Below, in pieces: positions 1 to 7,640 of a DNA stretch of 64,000 bases. The position numbers and the translations under genes are program-made. The DNA comes from Bradyrhizobium jicamae (lineage in GTDB: Bacteria; Pseudomonadota; Alphaproteobacteria; Rhizobiales; Xanthobacteraceae). The stretch is from NCBI RefSeq assembly GCF_018130215.1, contig NZ_JAFCKQ010000002.1, forward strand, positions 310,001 to 374,000, given 5' to 3'. Under the pieces are notes generated by a model. It was given only the letters and a program-made list of their open reading frames with translations. It was not told where the DNA came from and made no database searches. Position 1 is the first letter of the stretch. Every line of letters begins with the position of its first letter.

Positions 1-1340
1 TCAAGGACATGTTCGGCGTGTCCTGCTTCCTGATCTTCTACGCCTGGTTCATCTTCTACATGCCGAACTATCTCGGCGACGCCGACAACTACATTCCGGC
101 GAATCCGGGCGTGACCCCGGCGCACATCGTGCCCGAATGGTACTATCTGCCGTTCTACGCGATCCTGCGTTCAATCCCGAACAAGCTTGCCGGCGTCGTG
201 GCGATGTTCTCGGCGATCATCATCCTGTGCTTCCTGCCCTGGCTCGACAGCGCACGGACCCGGTCGTCGAAGTATCGTCCGCTGGCCAAGCAGTTCTTCT
301 GGATCTTCGTGGTGGTCTGCGTCCTGCTGGGCTATCTCGGCTCGCAGCCGCCGGAAGGCATCTACGTGATCGCCGGCCGCATCCTCACGGTTTGCTACTT
401 CGCCTACTTCCTGATCGTGCTGCCGTTGCTCGCCCGCATCGAGACGCCGCGGCCGGTGCCGAACTCGATCGCCGACGATGTGCTGTCGCGGAGCAGGGGC
501 AAGGTTGCGGCCGCAGCCTCCGTCGTTCTCGCTGTCGTGATGGCCGGCGGCCTGCTCGCAGGCTCGACGCAGTCCGCCAAGGCCGAGGACGACACCCCGC
601 CGGCCCAGAAATGGTCGTTCTCCGGTCCTTTCGGCAAGTATGACCGCGGTTCGCTGCAGCGTGGCCTGAAGGTCTACAAGGAAGTTTGCTCGGCCTGCCA
701 CAGCCTGAACTATATCGCGTTCCGGAACCTCGCCGATCCCGGTGGACCCGGCTATTCGGAAGCGCAGGCGGCGGCGTTCGCGGCCGATTACAAGATCAAG
801 GACGGTCCGAACGACCAGGGCGAGATGTTCGATCGCCCGGGCCGCCCGGCGGACTATTTCCCGCCGCCGTTCCCCAATGAGCAGGCCGCAGCCGCAGCCA
901 ACGGCGGCAAGGCACCGCCGGACCTGTCGCTGATGACCAAGGCACGAGGCTACGAGCGCGGCTTCCCGCAGTTCGTCTTCGACTTCTTCACCCAGTTCCA
1001 GGAGCAGGGCCCGAACTACGTTTCGGCGATCCTGCAAGGCTTCGAGGACAAGCCGCCGGCGGGCGTCACCATTCCGGAAGGCACGTACTACAACAAGTAC
1101 TACCCCGGCCACGCGATCAAGATGCCGAAGCCGCTGAATGATGGCCAGGTGACCTTCGACGACGGCTCGCCCGCGACGGTCGCGCAGTATGCCCACGACG
1201 TCACGACCTTCCTGATGTGGACCGCCGAGCCGCATCTGGAAGAGCGCAAGCGGGTCGGCTTGCAGGTGTTCGTGTTCCTGATCATCTTCGCCTTCCTGAT
1301 GTACTTCACCAAGAAGAAGGTCTGGGCCGACGCGCACTGA
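1..1340 (+). CDS. fbcH: Cytochrome b/c1 precursor (bc1 complex), 3' part
   Basis: This is the 3' part of a fused cytochrome b-cytochrome c1 gene. The reading frame is open to the left edge (codons from position 3), so the true start lies outside the window. The first ~130 visible residues are the C-terminal membrane part of cytochrome b, including the Qo-site motif PEWY. A linker and a transmembrane, signal-like stretch ending near 'STQSAKA' follow. Next comes cytochrome c1 with the haem-binding motif CSACH (first Cys about residue 227 counted from the ATG at 9), an AIKMPKP segment that probably supplies the axial Met, and a C-terminal anchor helix ending in KKKVWADAH. In Bradyrhizobium such a precursor is cleaved into separate b and c1 subunits. 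It moves electrons from ubiquinol to cytochrome c. A strong terminator follows. Confidence 0.96.
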   Translation, partial: KDMFGVSCFLIFYAWFIFYMPNYLGDADNYIPANPGVTPAHIVPEWYYLPFYAILRSIPNKLAGVVAMFSAIIILCFLPWLDSARTRSSKYRPLAKQFFWIFVVVCVLLGYLGSQPPEGIYVIAGRILTVCYFAYFLIVLPLLARIETPRPVPNSIADDVLSRSRGKVAAAASVVLAVVMAGGLLAGSTQSAKAEDDTPPAQKWSFSGPFGKYDRGSLQRGLKVYKEVCSACHSLNYIAFRNLADPGGPGYSEAQAAAFAADYKIKDGPNDQGEMFDRPGRPADYFPPPFPNEQAAAAANGGKAPPDLSLMTKARGYERGFPQFVFDFFTQFQEQGPNYVSAILQGFEDKPPAGVTIPEGTYYNKYYPGHAIKMPKPLNDGQVTFDDGSPATVAQYAHDVTTFLMWTAEPHLEERKRVGLQVFVFLIIFAFLMYFTKKKVWADAH

Positions 1341-1365
1341 CGCGACGCGGCACTGCCATGTGATT

Positions 1366-1391
1366 GAAAAAGCCCCTTCGGGGGCTTTTTT
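1366..1391 (+). terminator. Rho-independent terminator after fbcH
   Basis: AAAAAGCCCC-TTCG-GGGGCTTTTTT: a 9-10 bp stem with a stable TTCG loop and a T-run, 25 bases after the fbcH stop codon. Confidence 0.93.
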
Positions 1392-1517
1392 GTTGCGCCA
1401 CGCGAGACGCGTTGCGCCGGATGACGAGTGCGCGAGCCGGATGATGGGCGATTGCGTCCGTCCCGGAGTGCGGACAGAATGCCGGCCAATCAGCCGGCCA
1501 ACATTGCGGAGGAATCC

Positions 1518-2192
1518 ATGGGTACCATCATCAGCTTCAAGCGCCCCGACGGCAAGGACGCCTCAGGCTATCTCGCCAATGCCGCGCGCGGCAACGCGCC
1601 GGGCGTGGTCGTGATCCAGGAATGGTGGGGGCTGCAGGACCAGATCAAGGGAATGTGCGACCGCTTCGCGCTGGCCGGCTTCGATGCGCTGGCGCCCGAT
1701 CTCTACAAGGGCAAGGTCGTGCCGTATCACGACACCGACGCGGCCGGCAAAGAGATGAACTCGCTCGACTTCATGGACGCGACGACGCAGACGGTGCGCG
1801 GCGCCGCGCAATACCTGGCCAAGAGCGGCACCAAGGTCGGTCTGACCGGCTTTTGCCTCGGCGGCGCAGTGACCATCATCGGCGCCACCAAGATCCCGGA
1901 ACTGACGGCAGGCGTCGTGTTCTACGGCATTCCGCCGGAGCAGGCGGCCAAGCCGGCGGATGTCAAGATCCCGCTGCAGGGGCATTTCGCCACCAAGGAC
2001 GACTGGTGCACGCCGGCGCTGGTCGACGGTTTTGAGAAAGCGATGAAGGCCGCGGGCAAATCGCTGGAGTTGTTCCGCTATGACGCCGAGCACGGTTTCG
2101 GCAACGAGCAGCGCCTGTCCGTGCACGACCGCCATTGTGCGGAACTGGCCTGGGGCCGGGCGACGGACTTCTTCAGGAAGCATCTGGGATAA
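1518..2192 (+). CDS. Dienelactone hydrolase family protein
   Basis: This 224-residue alpha/beta hydrolase matches the carboxymethylenebutenolidase (DLH) family in length and motifs. The nucleophile elbow is GFCLGG with Cys113, the acid is in KDDWC (Asp161/162) and the histidine is in EHGFG (His192). A glutamate in QEWWGL (Glu35) matches the family's conserved Glu that gates the thiolate. I chose the ATG at 1518 because GGAGG at 1509-1513 sits just upstream; an open frame back to 1428 has no ribosome site. Known members open dienelactones in chlorocatechol degradation, but many homologs act on other esters or lactones. There are no aromatic-catabolism neighbours here, so the substrate is unknown. 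It stands alone between the fbcH terminator and a convergent transporter operon. Confidence 0.9.
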   Translation: MGTIISFKRPDGKDASGYLANAARGNAPGVVVIQEWWGLQDQIKGMCDRFALAGFDALAPDLYKGKVVPYHDTDAAGKEMNSLDFMDATTQTVRGAAQYLAKSGTKVGLTGFCLGGAVTIIGATKIPELTAGVVFYGIPPEQAAKPADVKIPLQGHFATKDDWCTPALVDGFEKAMKAAGKSLELFRYDAEHGFGNEQRLSVHDRHCAELAWGRATDFFRKHLG

Positions 2193-2228
2193 ATCACGAA
2201 GCTCCGCGTAATTCGGGGCCGGATCATT

Positions 2229-2275
2229 CATGGCAACAAGCCCGGATTTCGCTACGCTCCATCCGGGCGCTGTCG
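2229..2275. repeat. Dispersed CCCGGAT...ATCCGGG palindromic repeat
   Basis: CCCGGAT (2241-2247) and ATCCGGG (2261-2267) flank 'TTCGCTACGCTCC'. The same core recurs near 32.4 and 35.6 kb. It lies between the convergent ends of the hydrolase and the sugar permease genes and could act as a bidirectional stem-loop. Confidence 0.75.
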
Positions 2276-2279
2276 AGCG

Positions 2280-3320
2280 TCACTGCACGCCTTTGCGGCT
2301 CTCCATCGCGCGGAGGAATTTGTTGCGATAGGTGTCCAGGATCACGGCCAGCACGATGACGGTGCCGATCACGATCGGTTTCACGTTGTCTTCGGCGCCG
2401 AGCAGCTGGAGGCCGGTCGACAGCACCTGGAGAATGCACGCGCCGACCAGAGTGCCGATGATCGATCCCTTGCCGCCGGACAGGCTGGTGCCGCCAATGA
2501 TCACGGCTGCGATGGCGTTGAGCTCATAGCCGATGCCGGCGATCGGGCTGCCGACGTTGAGCCTCAGCAGATAGACCATGGCGGCGATGCCGGCGGTCAG
2601 GCCGGAGATCGTGAAGGCGGCGATCTTGATTGCGCGCGGGTTGTGACCGGACAGGCGCACCGCCTCTTCGTTGGTGCCGATCGCGAAGATGAAACGGCCG
2701 AACACCGTGAAGCGCAGGATGAACCAGCCGATCAGGACGACAGCCAGCGCGATGACGAAGATCGACGGGAATATCCCCCAGAAGATCAGGTTGCCGAATT
2801 CCACGAAGGGCTGCGGCAGGCCGCTGATCGTGGAATTGTTGGAGACCACGCGAGCAAGGCCGCTGGCGATGTTCAGCATCCCGAGCGTCACGATGAAGGA
2901 GGGCAGCTTCCACTTCTCGCACACCCAGCCGTTGATGGCGCCGCACAGCGCTCCGGTGCCGAGACACGCGAGGAACGCCAGCGTGATCGAGGTCCCGGCG
3001 GAGAGACGCTCGTCGGTCGTGATGGTCGCGCCGACGACTGTGCAGAGGGCAAGAACCGAGCCGACCGACAGATCGATGCCGCCGGTCAGGATCACGAAGG
3101 TCATGCCGGCCGCGAGCACGGTATTGATCGCGATCTGGACGAAGATCTTCAGGAAATTGCCGGACGTCGCGAAATAGGGCGCGGTGGCGCAGAAGAACAG
3201 GACGATCAGCACCAGGGCGACGGTCACTCCCGCCTCGCGCATCGAGATGCGGAGCAGGTTCTCCCAGAGCGCGCTCGACTTCTGCTTCCGAGCTTGTTCA
3301 GCGATCTCGGACACGGCCAT
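2280..3320 (-). CDS. Sugar ABC transporter permease (RbsC-like, CUT2)
   Basis: This 346-residue polytopic inner-membrane protein is of the ribose/xylose/galactose (BPD_transp_2) permease type. After a charged N-terminus it has roughly 8-10 hydrophobic segments. The family hallmark TGGIDLSVGS is about 80 residues in, and a second conserved stretch INAIAA..GGTSLSGGKGS is near the C-terminus. CUT2 systems use a single permease that forms a homodimer, which fits one permease gene here. Its start overlaps the upstream ATPase gene by 23 bases, so the two are probably translationally coupled. It is the last gene of the SBP-ATPase-permease operon, which reads away from the LacI regulator. The sugar cannot be read from sequence. 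Confidence 0.93.
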   Translation of the reverse strand: MAVSEIAEQARKQKSSALWENLLRISMREAGVTVALVLIVLFFCATAPYFATSGNFLKIFVQIAINTVLAAGMTFVILTGGIDLSVGSVLALCTVVGATITTDERLSAGTSITLAFLACLGTGALCGAINGWVCEKWKLPSFIVTLGMLNIASGLARVVSNNSTISGLPQPFVEFGNLIFWGIFPSIFVIALAVVLIGWFILRFTVFGRFIFAIGTNEEAVRLSGHNPRAIKIAAFTISGLTAGIAAMVYLLRLNVGSPIAGIGYELNAIAAVIIGGTSLSGGKGSIIGTLVGACILQVLSTGLQLLGAEDNVKPIVIGTVIVLAVILDTYRNKFLRAMESRKGVQ

Positions 3321-4854
3321 ACTCCTGAAAGGCGAAGGAAAGGATGCGGTGTTGGTCGAATTCGGCGCGCGGCACCTCGCCGGCGATCCGACCCTTCGAG
3401 AAGACGAGGATGCGGTGGCAGATCGCCATCAGCTCCGGAAGATCTGATGAGACCACCAGGATGCCCTTGCCGTCCGTCGCCAGCTTCCGCAGCAACTCGT
3501 AGATTTCGGCCTTGGCCCCGACATCGATGCCACGCGTCGGTTCGTCGAAGATCAGCACCTTGGGGCCGCGGAACAGCCATTTCGCGATGACGATCTTCTG
3601 CTGGTTGCCGCCGGAGAAGGTGCGGACGGCCTGGTGGATCGACGGCGTCTTCACCCGCAACTCCTTCACCAGCCGCCGAGAGGCGGCATGCTCCGTCTTG
3701 CGCTGGAGCAAGCCTCGCCAGGAGATCTTTGCGAGATCGGTGATGGTGGTATTTTCGGCGCAGCTCATCTCGAGCAGCAGGCCCTGGCCCTTGCGATCCT
3801 CGGTGGCGAGGCAAAGCCCATGCGCCACCGCATCCCTTGGCGAGGCAATATCCACCTCCTGACCAACGATCCGGATGCGGCCTGCGGCCTTCGGATCGGC
3901 TCCGAACAGCGCGCGGACCACCTCGGTACGGCCTGATCCGACCAGGCCGGCGATGCCGACGATCTCGCCCTTGCCGACCGAGAAGGACATCTCGGGGCTG
4001 TCGCCGGTCAGCTTCAGCCCTGTGACGCCGAGCGCCTCGCCGCCGACGGGGATGTCGGCCGAGAACTCGCCCTGATCGGCAATGGTGCGCCCGACCATCA
4101 GTTCGACGATATCGGGAATGCCGAGGCCGGACAGCGAGCGGGTCGTGACATGCTGGCCGTCGCGCAGCACCGTCACGTGGTCGCCGACCGCATAGATCTC
4201 CTCGAGCCGATGGGAGATGTAGAGCGTGGTCACACCCTTCGCCTTCAGCCGATGCAGGATCTCGAACAGACGATCGACCTCGCGCACGGTGAGCGTTGCG
4301 GTCGGCTCGTCGAGAACGAGCAGCTTGCTCTCGTGGCACAGCGCCTTGGCGATCTCGACCAATTGCATCTGCGCGACGCCGAGCCGGCTGACTTCGGTCG
4401 TCGGCGCGACGTCGAGGCCGACCTCGGCCAGGAGCTCGGCGGCACGACGGTTCATTTCCCGGAAATTGACCATCCCGTGCCGGCTCGGCAGTTGTTCGAA
4501 CAGAAGGTTCTCCGCCACCGACAGGTTCGACAGCAAATTGAGCTCCTGATGCACGACGCGGATGCCGGCCTTGAATGCCTCGAGCGGCGAGGCCGGTCGA
4601 TACGGCGCGCCGTCGAACCAGATCGCGCCGTCGTCGGGCTGCAGCGCGCCGCCGAGCATATTGATCAGCGTCGATTTTCCGGCCCCATTCTCGCCAAGCA
4701 GCACGTGGCCCGCGCCGCGCGCGATCTCGAAGGAGACGTCGCGAAGCGCGACCACGCCGGGAAACCGCTTGCCGACCGCCTGCAGCTTCAGCAACGGCGT
4801 TTCTGCGTGCGCGGCCGCATCGACGCGAGAACGGGTCAACTCATCGCCGTGCAT
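3298..4854 (-). CDS. Sugar ABC transporter ATP-binding protein (RbsA-like, two NBDs)
   Basis: This 518-residue cytoplasmic ATPase has two nucleotide-binding domains in one chain, as in RbsA/XylG/MglA. Domain 1 has Walker A GENGAGKST, a signature-like LGVAQMQLVEIAKAL and Walker B LLVLDEPTA. Domain 2 has a degenerate P-loop (GLVGSGRTEVV), an intact signature FSGGNQQK and Walker B LIFDEPTRGIDV. The degenerate second P-loop is normal for this family. I chose the ATG at 4854 (MHGDELTR); a TTG nine codons earlier (4881) is possible. About 110 bases separate it from the binding-protein gene, and its 3' end overlaps the permease start. Confidence 0.93.
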   Translation of the reverse strand: MHGDELTRSRVDAAAHAETPLLKLQAVGKRFPGVVALRDVSFEIARGAGHVLLGENGAGKSTLINMLGGALQPDDGAIWFDGAPYRPASPLEAFKAGIRVVHQELNLLSNLSVAENLLFEQLPSRHGMVNFREMNRRAAELLAEVGLDVAPTTEVSRLGVAQMQLVEIAKALCHESKLLVLDEPTATLTVREVDRLFEILHRLKAKGVTTLYISHRLEEIYAVGDHVTVLRDGQHVTTRSLSGLGIPDIVELMVGRTIADQGEFSADIPVGGEALGVTGLKLTGDSPEMSFSVGKGEIVGIAGLVGSGRTEVVRALFGADPKAAGRIRIVGQEVDIASPRDAVAHGLCLATEDRKGQGLLLEMSCAENTTITDLAKISWRGLLQRKTEHAASRRLVKELRVKTPSIHQAVRTFSGGNQQKIVIAKWLFRGPKVLIFDEPTRGIDVGAKAEIYELLRKLATDGKGILVVSSDLPELMAICHRILVFSKGRIAGEVPRAEFDQHRILSFAFQEYGRVRDR

Positions 4855-4962
4855 GAGAGGAAGCGCTCCCCGGTGTGGCAAGACCAGCAGAAGGATGTCG
4901 TCGAGGATCCGTCAGGATCGGGACGCCGACAAGGTGCCGGCGTCCCGCTCGCGCAGGGCGGA

Positions 4963-5937
4963 TCACACGTTGTTGGCCTCGATCAGCTTGATGTCCGTCT
5001 TGATCCAGCCGGAGAACTTCTCGCCGGCGAGCTGCCGGAGGCCGTATTTGACGCCGTTCACCGCCATCTCGGCGCCGAACTGCTCGACCGTCGCAAGCAT
5101 CTTGCCGTTCTTGATCAGGGGCTGCACCGGCGGAATGTTGTCGAAGCCGACCACCTTTATCTTGCCGCTCTTGCCGGTGGCATCCAGTGCCTTGACGACG
5201 CCGAGTGCCATCGAGTCATTGGCCGCCATCACGCCCTGGATATCCTGATACTTGGTCAGGAAGTTCGTCATCAGCGTGTTGGCCTCTTCGGTCTCCCAGT
5301 GCGCCGTCTTGCTGTCGAGCAGTTGCAGCTTGCCTTCGGCGATCGAATCCATGAAGCCCTGCTTGCGCTGCTTGGCGTTGTCCGCCTCGGGGTTGCCTTC
5401 GAGGATGACGACCTTGCCGCCGGCGCCGAGAGCCTTGGCGAGCGCGTCACCGGCCAGCTTGGCGCCCGCCTGGTTGTCCGGGCCAAAGAAGGCAAGGTCG
5501 ATGCCGGCGGCTTTCTTCGCGCCGGCGTCCAGCGGCACGTCGATATTGACGACGACGATGCCGGCCTTGACGGCCTTGGCCAGGGGCGTGGCCATGGCCT
5601 TCGAGTCGGCCGGGGCGACGACGATGATGTCGTACTTCTGGGTGATGAAATTCTCGACGGCATCGACCTGGGCAGCAAAGTCCCGCTCATCCTTCATGCC
5701 GACGGCCTTGAAGTCGAACTTGTCCTTGTTTTCGGCGGCGTATTTGTCGGCGCCAGCCTGCATCTGTTTGAAGAACTCGTTGGAGAGCGACTTCATCACG
5801 AGGCCGACCTTCGGCTTGCTGGCGGCGCGCGTCGGACGAAGGCCCGTCATGATGGTGATGGTGCCGGCCGCACCGGCTAGCACGATTTGACGCCTGCTGA
5901 TCCCTGTTCCGGACGTCTGATGCGTAGATTTCGTCAT
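4963..5937 (-). CDS. Sugar ABC transporter substrate-binding protein (RbsB-like)
   Basis: This 324-residue periplasmic binding protein belongs to the ribose/LacI-type fold (Peripla_BP_4). The N-terminus carries a twin-arginine signal: ISRRQIVL (Arg15-Arg16) followed by a hydrophobic AGAAGTITIMTG stretch and an RAAS cleavage region, so export through Tat is likely. Core family segments are visible: NEFFKQMQAGADKYA near the N-terminus, DIIVVAPADSKA, VNIDVPLD, VVILEGNPEADNAKQRKQGF, MAANDSMALG and VVGFDNIPP. The ATG at 5937 is set by an AGGGAGG ribosome site directly upstream; the open frame extends much further but only as a shadow of the regulator gene. It is the first gene of the transporter operon, downstream of two LacI-type operators. 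Ligand unknown, probably a mono- or disaccharide or polyol. Confidence 0.94.
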   Translation of the reverse strand: MTKSTHQTSGTGISRRQIVLAGAAGTITIMTGLRPTRAASKPKVGLVMKSLSNEFFKQMQAGADKYAAENKDKFDFKAVGMKDERDFAAQVDAVENFITQKYDIIVVAPADSKAMATPLAKAVKAGIVVVNIDVPLDAGAKKAAGIDLAFFGPDNQAGAKLAGDALAKALGAGGKVVILEGNPEADNAKQRKQGFMDSIAEGKLQLLDSKTAHWETEEANTLMTNFLTKYQDIQGVMAANDSMALGVVKALDATGKSGKIKVVGFDNIPPVQPLIKNGKMLATVEQFGAEMAVNGVKYGLRQLAGEKFSGWIKTDIKLIEANNV

Positions 5938-5991
5938 GTCCACCTCCCTGTTGAATGAATTTCTTTGTGCCGGATTGTTTGACCGGCATTG

Positions 5992-6026
5992 TGAAACGTT
6001 TCCAAATACGCGATGAAACGTTTCCA
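5992..6026. promoter_or_regulatory. Tandem LacI-family operators upstream of the transporter operon
   Basis: Two identical 13-base copies of TGAAACGTTTCCA lie at 5992-6004 and 6014-6026. Each contains the perfect palindrome GAAACGTTTC, and they are centred 22 bases apart, about two helical turns. They lie 55-89 bases upstream of the binding-protein ATG and about 145 bases from the divergent lacI-type gene. The central CG and 10-bp symmetry are typical of LacI/GalR operators. I infer that the adjacent regulator binds both copies cooperatively. Confidence 0.82.
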
Positions 6027-6168
6027 AGTCTAAATACCAAAATCGGATGTGGGGTTCAAGTCGACCGTATCGTGTATTGGAGCGGGGCGCGCCGCCCGGG
6101 GTTGCTGGCTTTACAACTGGCCCTTTCCGCATTTGCGGTAACAACCGGCGCGCGATTGAGTGTGGCTG

Positions 6169-7188
6169 ATGTCGAAGAGCGGAATCAAGGATGTTGCCGA
6201 GCGGGCCGGCGTTGCGGTCGGGACCGTATCGCGGGTGTTGAATGGCCATCCGTCGGTCACGGCGGAGGTGCGGGCGCGCGTGAAGGCCGTGATCCAGGAA
6301 CTCGGCTATCGTCCAGACCCCTTCGCGCGCAGCATGCGGAGCAAGATCAGCCGGTTGATCGGGATTGTCATTCCGAACCTGACCAATCCGTTCTTCGCTG
6401 AGCTCGTTCAATACGCGGAGCGCGCCGCGACCGACCACGGTCACAATGTCATCTTCATGACTTCGTTCGATGATTCCGCCAAGGAGGCTGACCGGCTGGC
6501 GCAGCTGGCCGGGCGCAAGGTCGACGGAATCATCATCGTCCCCAGCGATGGTCCCCATCCCATCAAGGCCCCGACGGGGCTTCCCTTGATCACGGTCGAC
6601 CGCCTTATCGCCGATCATCCGGGGGTCGCGGCGGACCACCGCGGCGGCGCGCGTCTTGCCGTGGATTACCTTGCCGGGCTTGGTCACCGCCGCATCGCCT
6701 GCATCGCTGGCCCGGCCGGGTCCCGCCCGGCCGAGGACCGCCTCCAGGGATATCTCGACGTCATGAAGACCCTGCGCAATGACAGCGAGCCGCTCTTTGT
6801 TCACGCAGCATTCGACTTTGAAAGCGGGCGGGCGGCCGGCACCCACTTGCTCGCCAGACCAAGGGACGAGCGACCGACGGCATTGTTTGCCAGCTCCGAT
6901 CAGCAGGCCATCGGTTGCTTGCGCGCGGCCAGGGACCTCGGCATTCAAGTTCCGGCCGAACTGTCCGTTGTCGGCTTTGACGGAATACCGCTGTCAAATC
7001 TCATTGCACCGCGCCTGACGACAGTGGTCCAGCCGATGCGGGAGATTGCGGATGCCGCGATCTCGTCGCTGCTCGGTCGGCGGACGATGCCGCCAGTCGG
7101 TACGCCCGATCTTTTTCAATGCGAGCTCGCCGTGCGTGAGTCCTCGGCGGCGCCGTTTTCGGAGCCTGCCGCCGTCAGCTCCGTCTAG
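6169..7188 (+). CDS. LacI-family transcriptional regulator
   Basis: This 339-residue repressor-type regulator has the LacI helix-turn-helix GIKDVAERAGVAVGTVSRVLNG at residues 4-25. The hinge YRPDPFARSMRS comes next, then a periplasmic-binding-protein-like effector domain (GIVIPNLTNPFFAEL... FDGIPLSNLIAPRLTTVVQP). The ATG at 6169 gives the usual short LacI N-terminus; a GTG three codons earlier (6160) is also open. It is divergent from the sugar transporter operon, and two identical GAAACGTTTC operators lie between them. It therefore most likely represses the operon, and probably itself, until the imported sugar binds. Its stop codon lies inside a long palindrome that may serve as its terminator. 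Confidence 0.94.
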   Translation: MSKSGIKDVAERAGVAVGTVSRVLNGHPSVTAEVRARVKAVIQELGYRPDPFARSMRSKISRLIGIVIPNLTNPFFAELVQYAERAATDHGHNVIFMTSFDDSAKEADRLAQLAGRKVDGIIIVPSDGPHPIKAPTGLPLITVDRLIADHPGVAADHRGGARLAVDYLAGLGHRRIACIAGPAGSRPAEDRLQGYLDVMKTLRNDSEPLFVHAAFDFESGRAAGTHLLARPRDERPTALFASSDQQAIGCLRAARDLGIQVPAELSVVGFDGIPLSNLIAPRLTTVVQPMREIADAAISSLLGRRTMPPVGTPDLFQCELAVRESSAAPFSEPAAVSSV

Positions 7189-7290
7189 AGCAATTTCGGT
7201 TCTGATTGAATCAGAACCGAAGCTCTAGATTCTTGTTTTGACGCGTTTTCTTCACGCGAACCGGTATCCACTTCGCTCGAAAGCGCTCCA
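7186..7290. repeat. Dispersed repeat with long palindrome overlapping the lacI-type stop codon
   Basis: TAGAGC (7186-7191)...GCTCTA (7222-7227) encloses two 13-base arms, TTCGGTTCTGATT (7195-7207) and its complement (7209-7221). After it comes 'CTTCACGCGAACCGGTATCCACTTCGCTCGAAAGCGCT', split here over 7251-7289 and recurring in degenerate form at 58882-58915. The palindrome begins with the stop codon of the regulator and may work as a terminator although it lacks a clean T-run. Confidence 0.75.
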
Positions 7291-7427
7291 GCTCTTCGCA
7301 TCCACTCCCGTCCCTGCTGTCTGTTTTTTGGGCGGGGGCGGGCCGCCATTGTCGGCAAATCCTGCGGGATGCGTGCTCATTCAAGGCGGAAAAAGGTGTC
7401 TCGAACCGGGGCAGGGGCCGCCATCCC

Positions 7428-7456
7428 TTGACACGACCCGCGCCGGATGTGAGTAA
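7428..7456 (+). promoter_or_regulatory. Promoter of trpL-trpE(G)
   Basis: TTGACA at 7428-7433 and GAGTAA at 7451-7456 are separated by 17 bases. Six bases after the -10 comes the A of the trpL ATG (7463), so the transcript would start at or next to the start codon and be leaderless. I recall that the Sinorhizobium meliloti trpL transcript is leaderless too. Confidence 0.68.
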
Positions 7457-7462
7457 GCCCCC

Positions 7463-7513
7463 ATGAGCACCGCAGCCCACCCATCCCGTCTCTGGTGGCC
7501 CACCTTCTCATAG
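7463..7513 (+). CDS. trpL: trp operon leader peptide TrpL
   Basis: This 16-codon open frame encodes MSTAAHPSRLWWPTFS with two adjacent Trp codons (TGG TGG), 127 bases before trpE(G). There is no Shine-Dalgarno site upstream; with the promoter placed six bases away, it is probably translated from a leaderless mRNA. Stalling at the Trp codons when charged tRNA-Trp is scarce would favour the antiterminator. Rhizobial relatives are known to release the attenuated leader RNA (rnTrpL) and the peptide (peTrpL) as trans-acting regulators. Whether that holds here is inference from homology of arrangement. Confidence 0.85.
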   Translation: MSTAAHPSRLWWPTFS

Positions 7514-7590
7514 GTGGCCGGTGCGATTTCATTTCCAAAAGTCGTCGAAGGTCGCCATCGCAGTGCGACCGATGGTTCGTTTGTTTGCCC
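7463..7590 (+). ncRNA. trp attenuator / rnTrpL-type leader RNA
   Basis: Downstream of the Trp codons the leader can fold as GGCCcACCT (7497-7505) with AGGTGGCC (7512-7519). A later element has GGTCGC (7550-7555) with GCGACC (7565-7570), or CCATCG (7555-7560) with CGATGG (7570-7575), followed by a T-rich stretch TTCGTTTGTTT. The first hairpin covers the leader stop codon, as expected for attenuation. The 3' end of the attenuated RNA is approximate. Confidence 0.65.
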
Positions 7591-7640
7591 TTCGTCTGTC
7601 CTGTGTGGCGCTCTCTTCCCAAGTCTCGTAAGAGGAACAC

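Noticed and set aside
4150..5880. 576-codon plus-strand open frame opposite the sugar ATPase and binding protein
   Set aside because: High GC content leaves long shadow frames; the minus-strand genes have clear motifs and ribosome sites.
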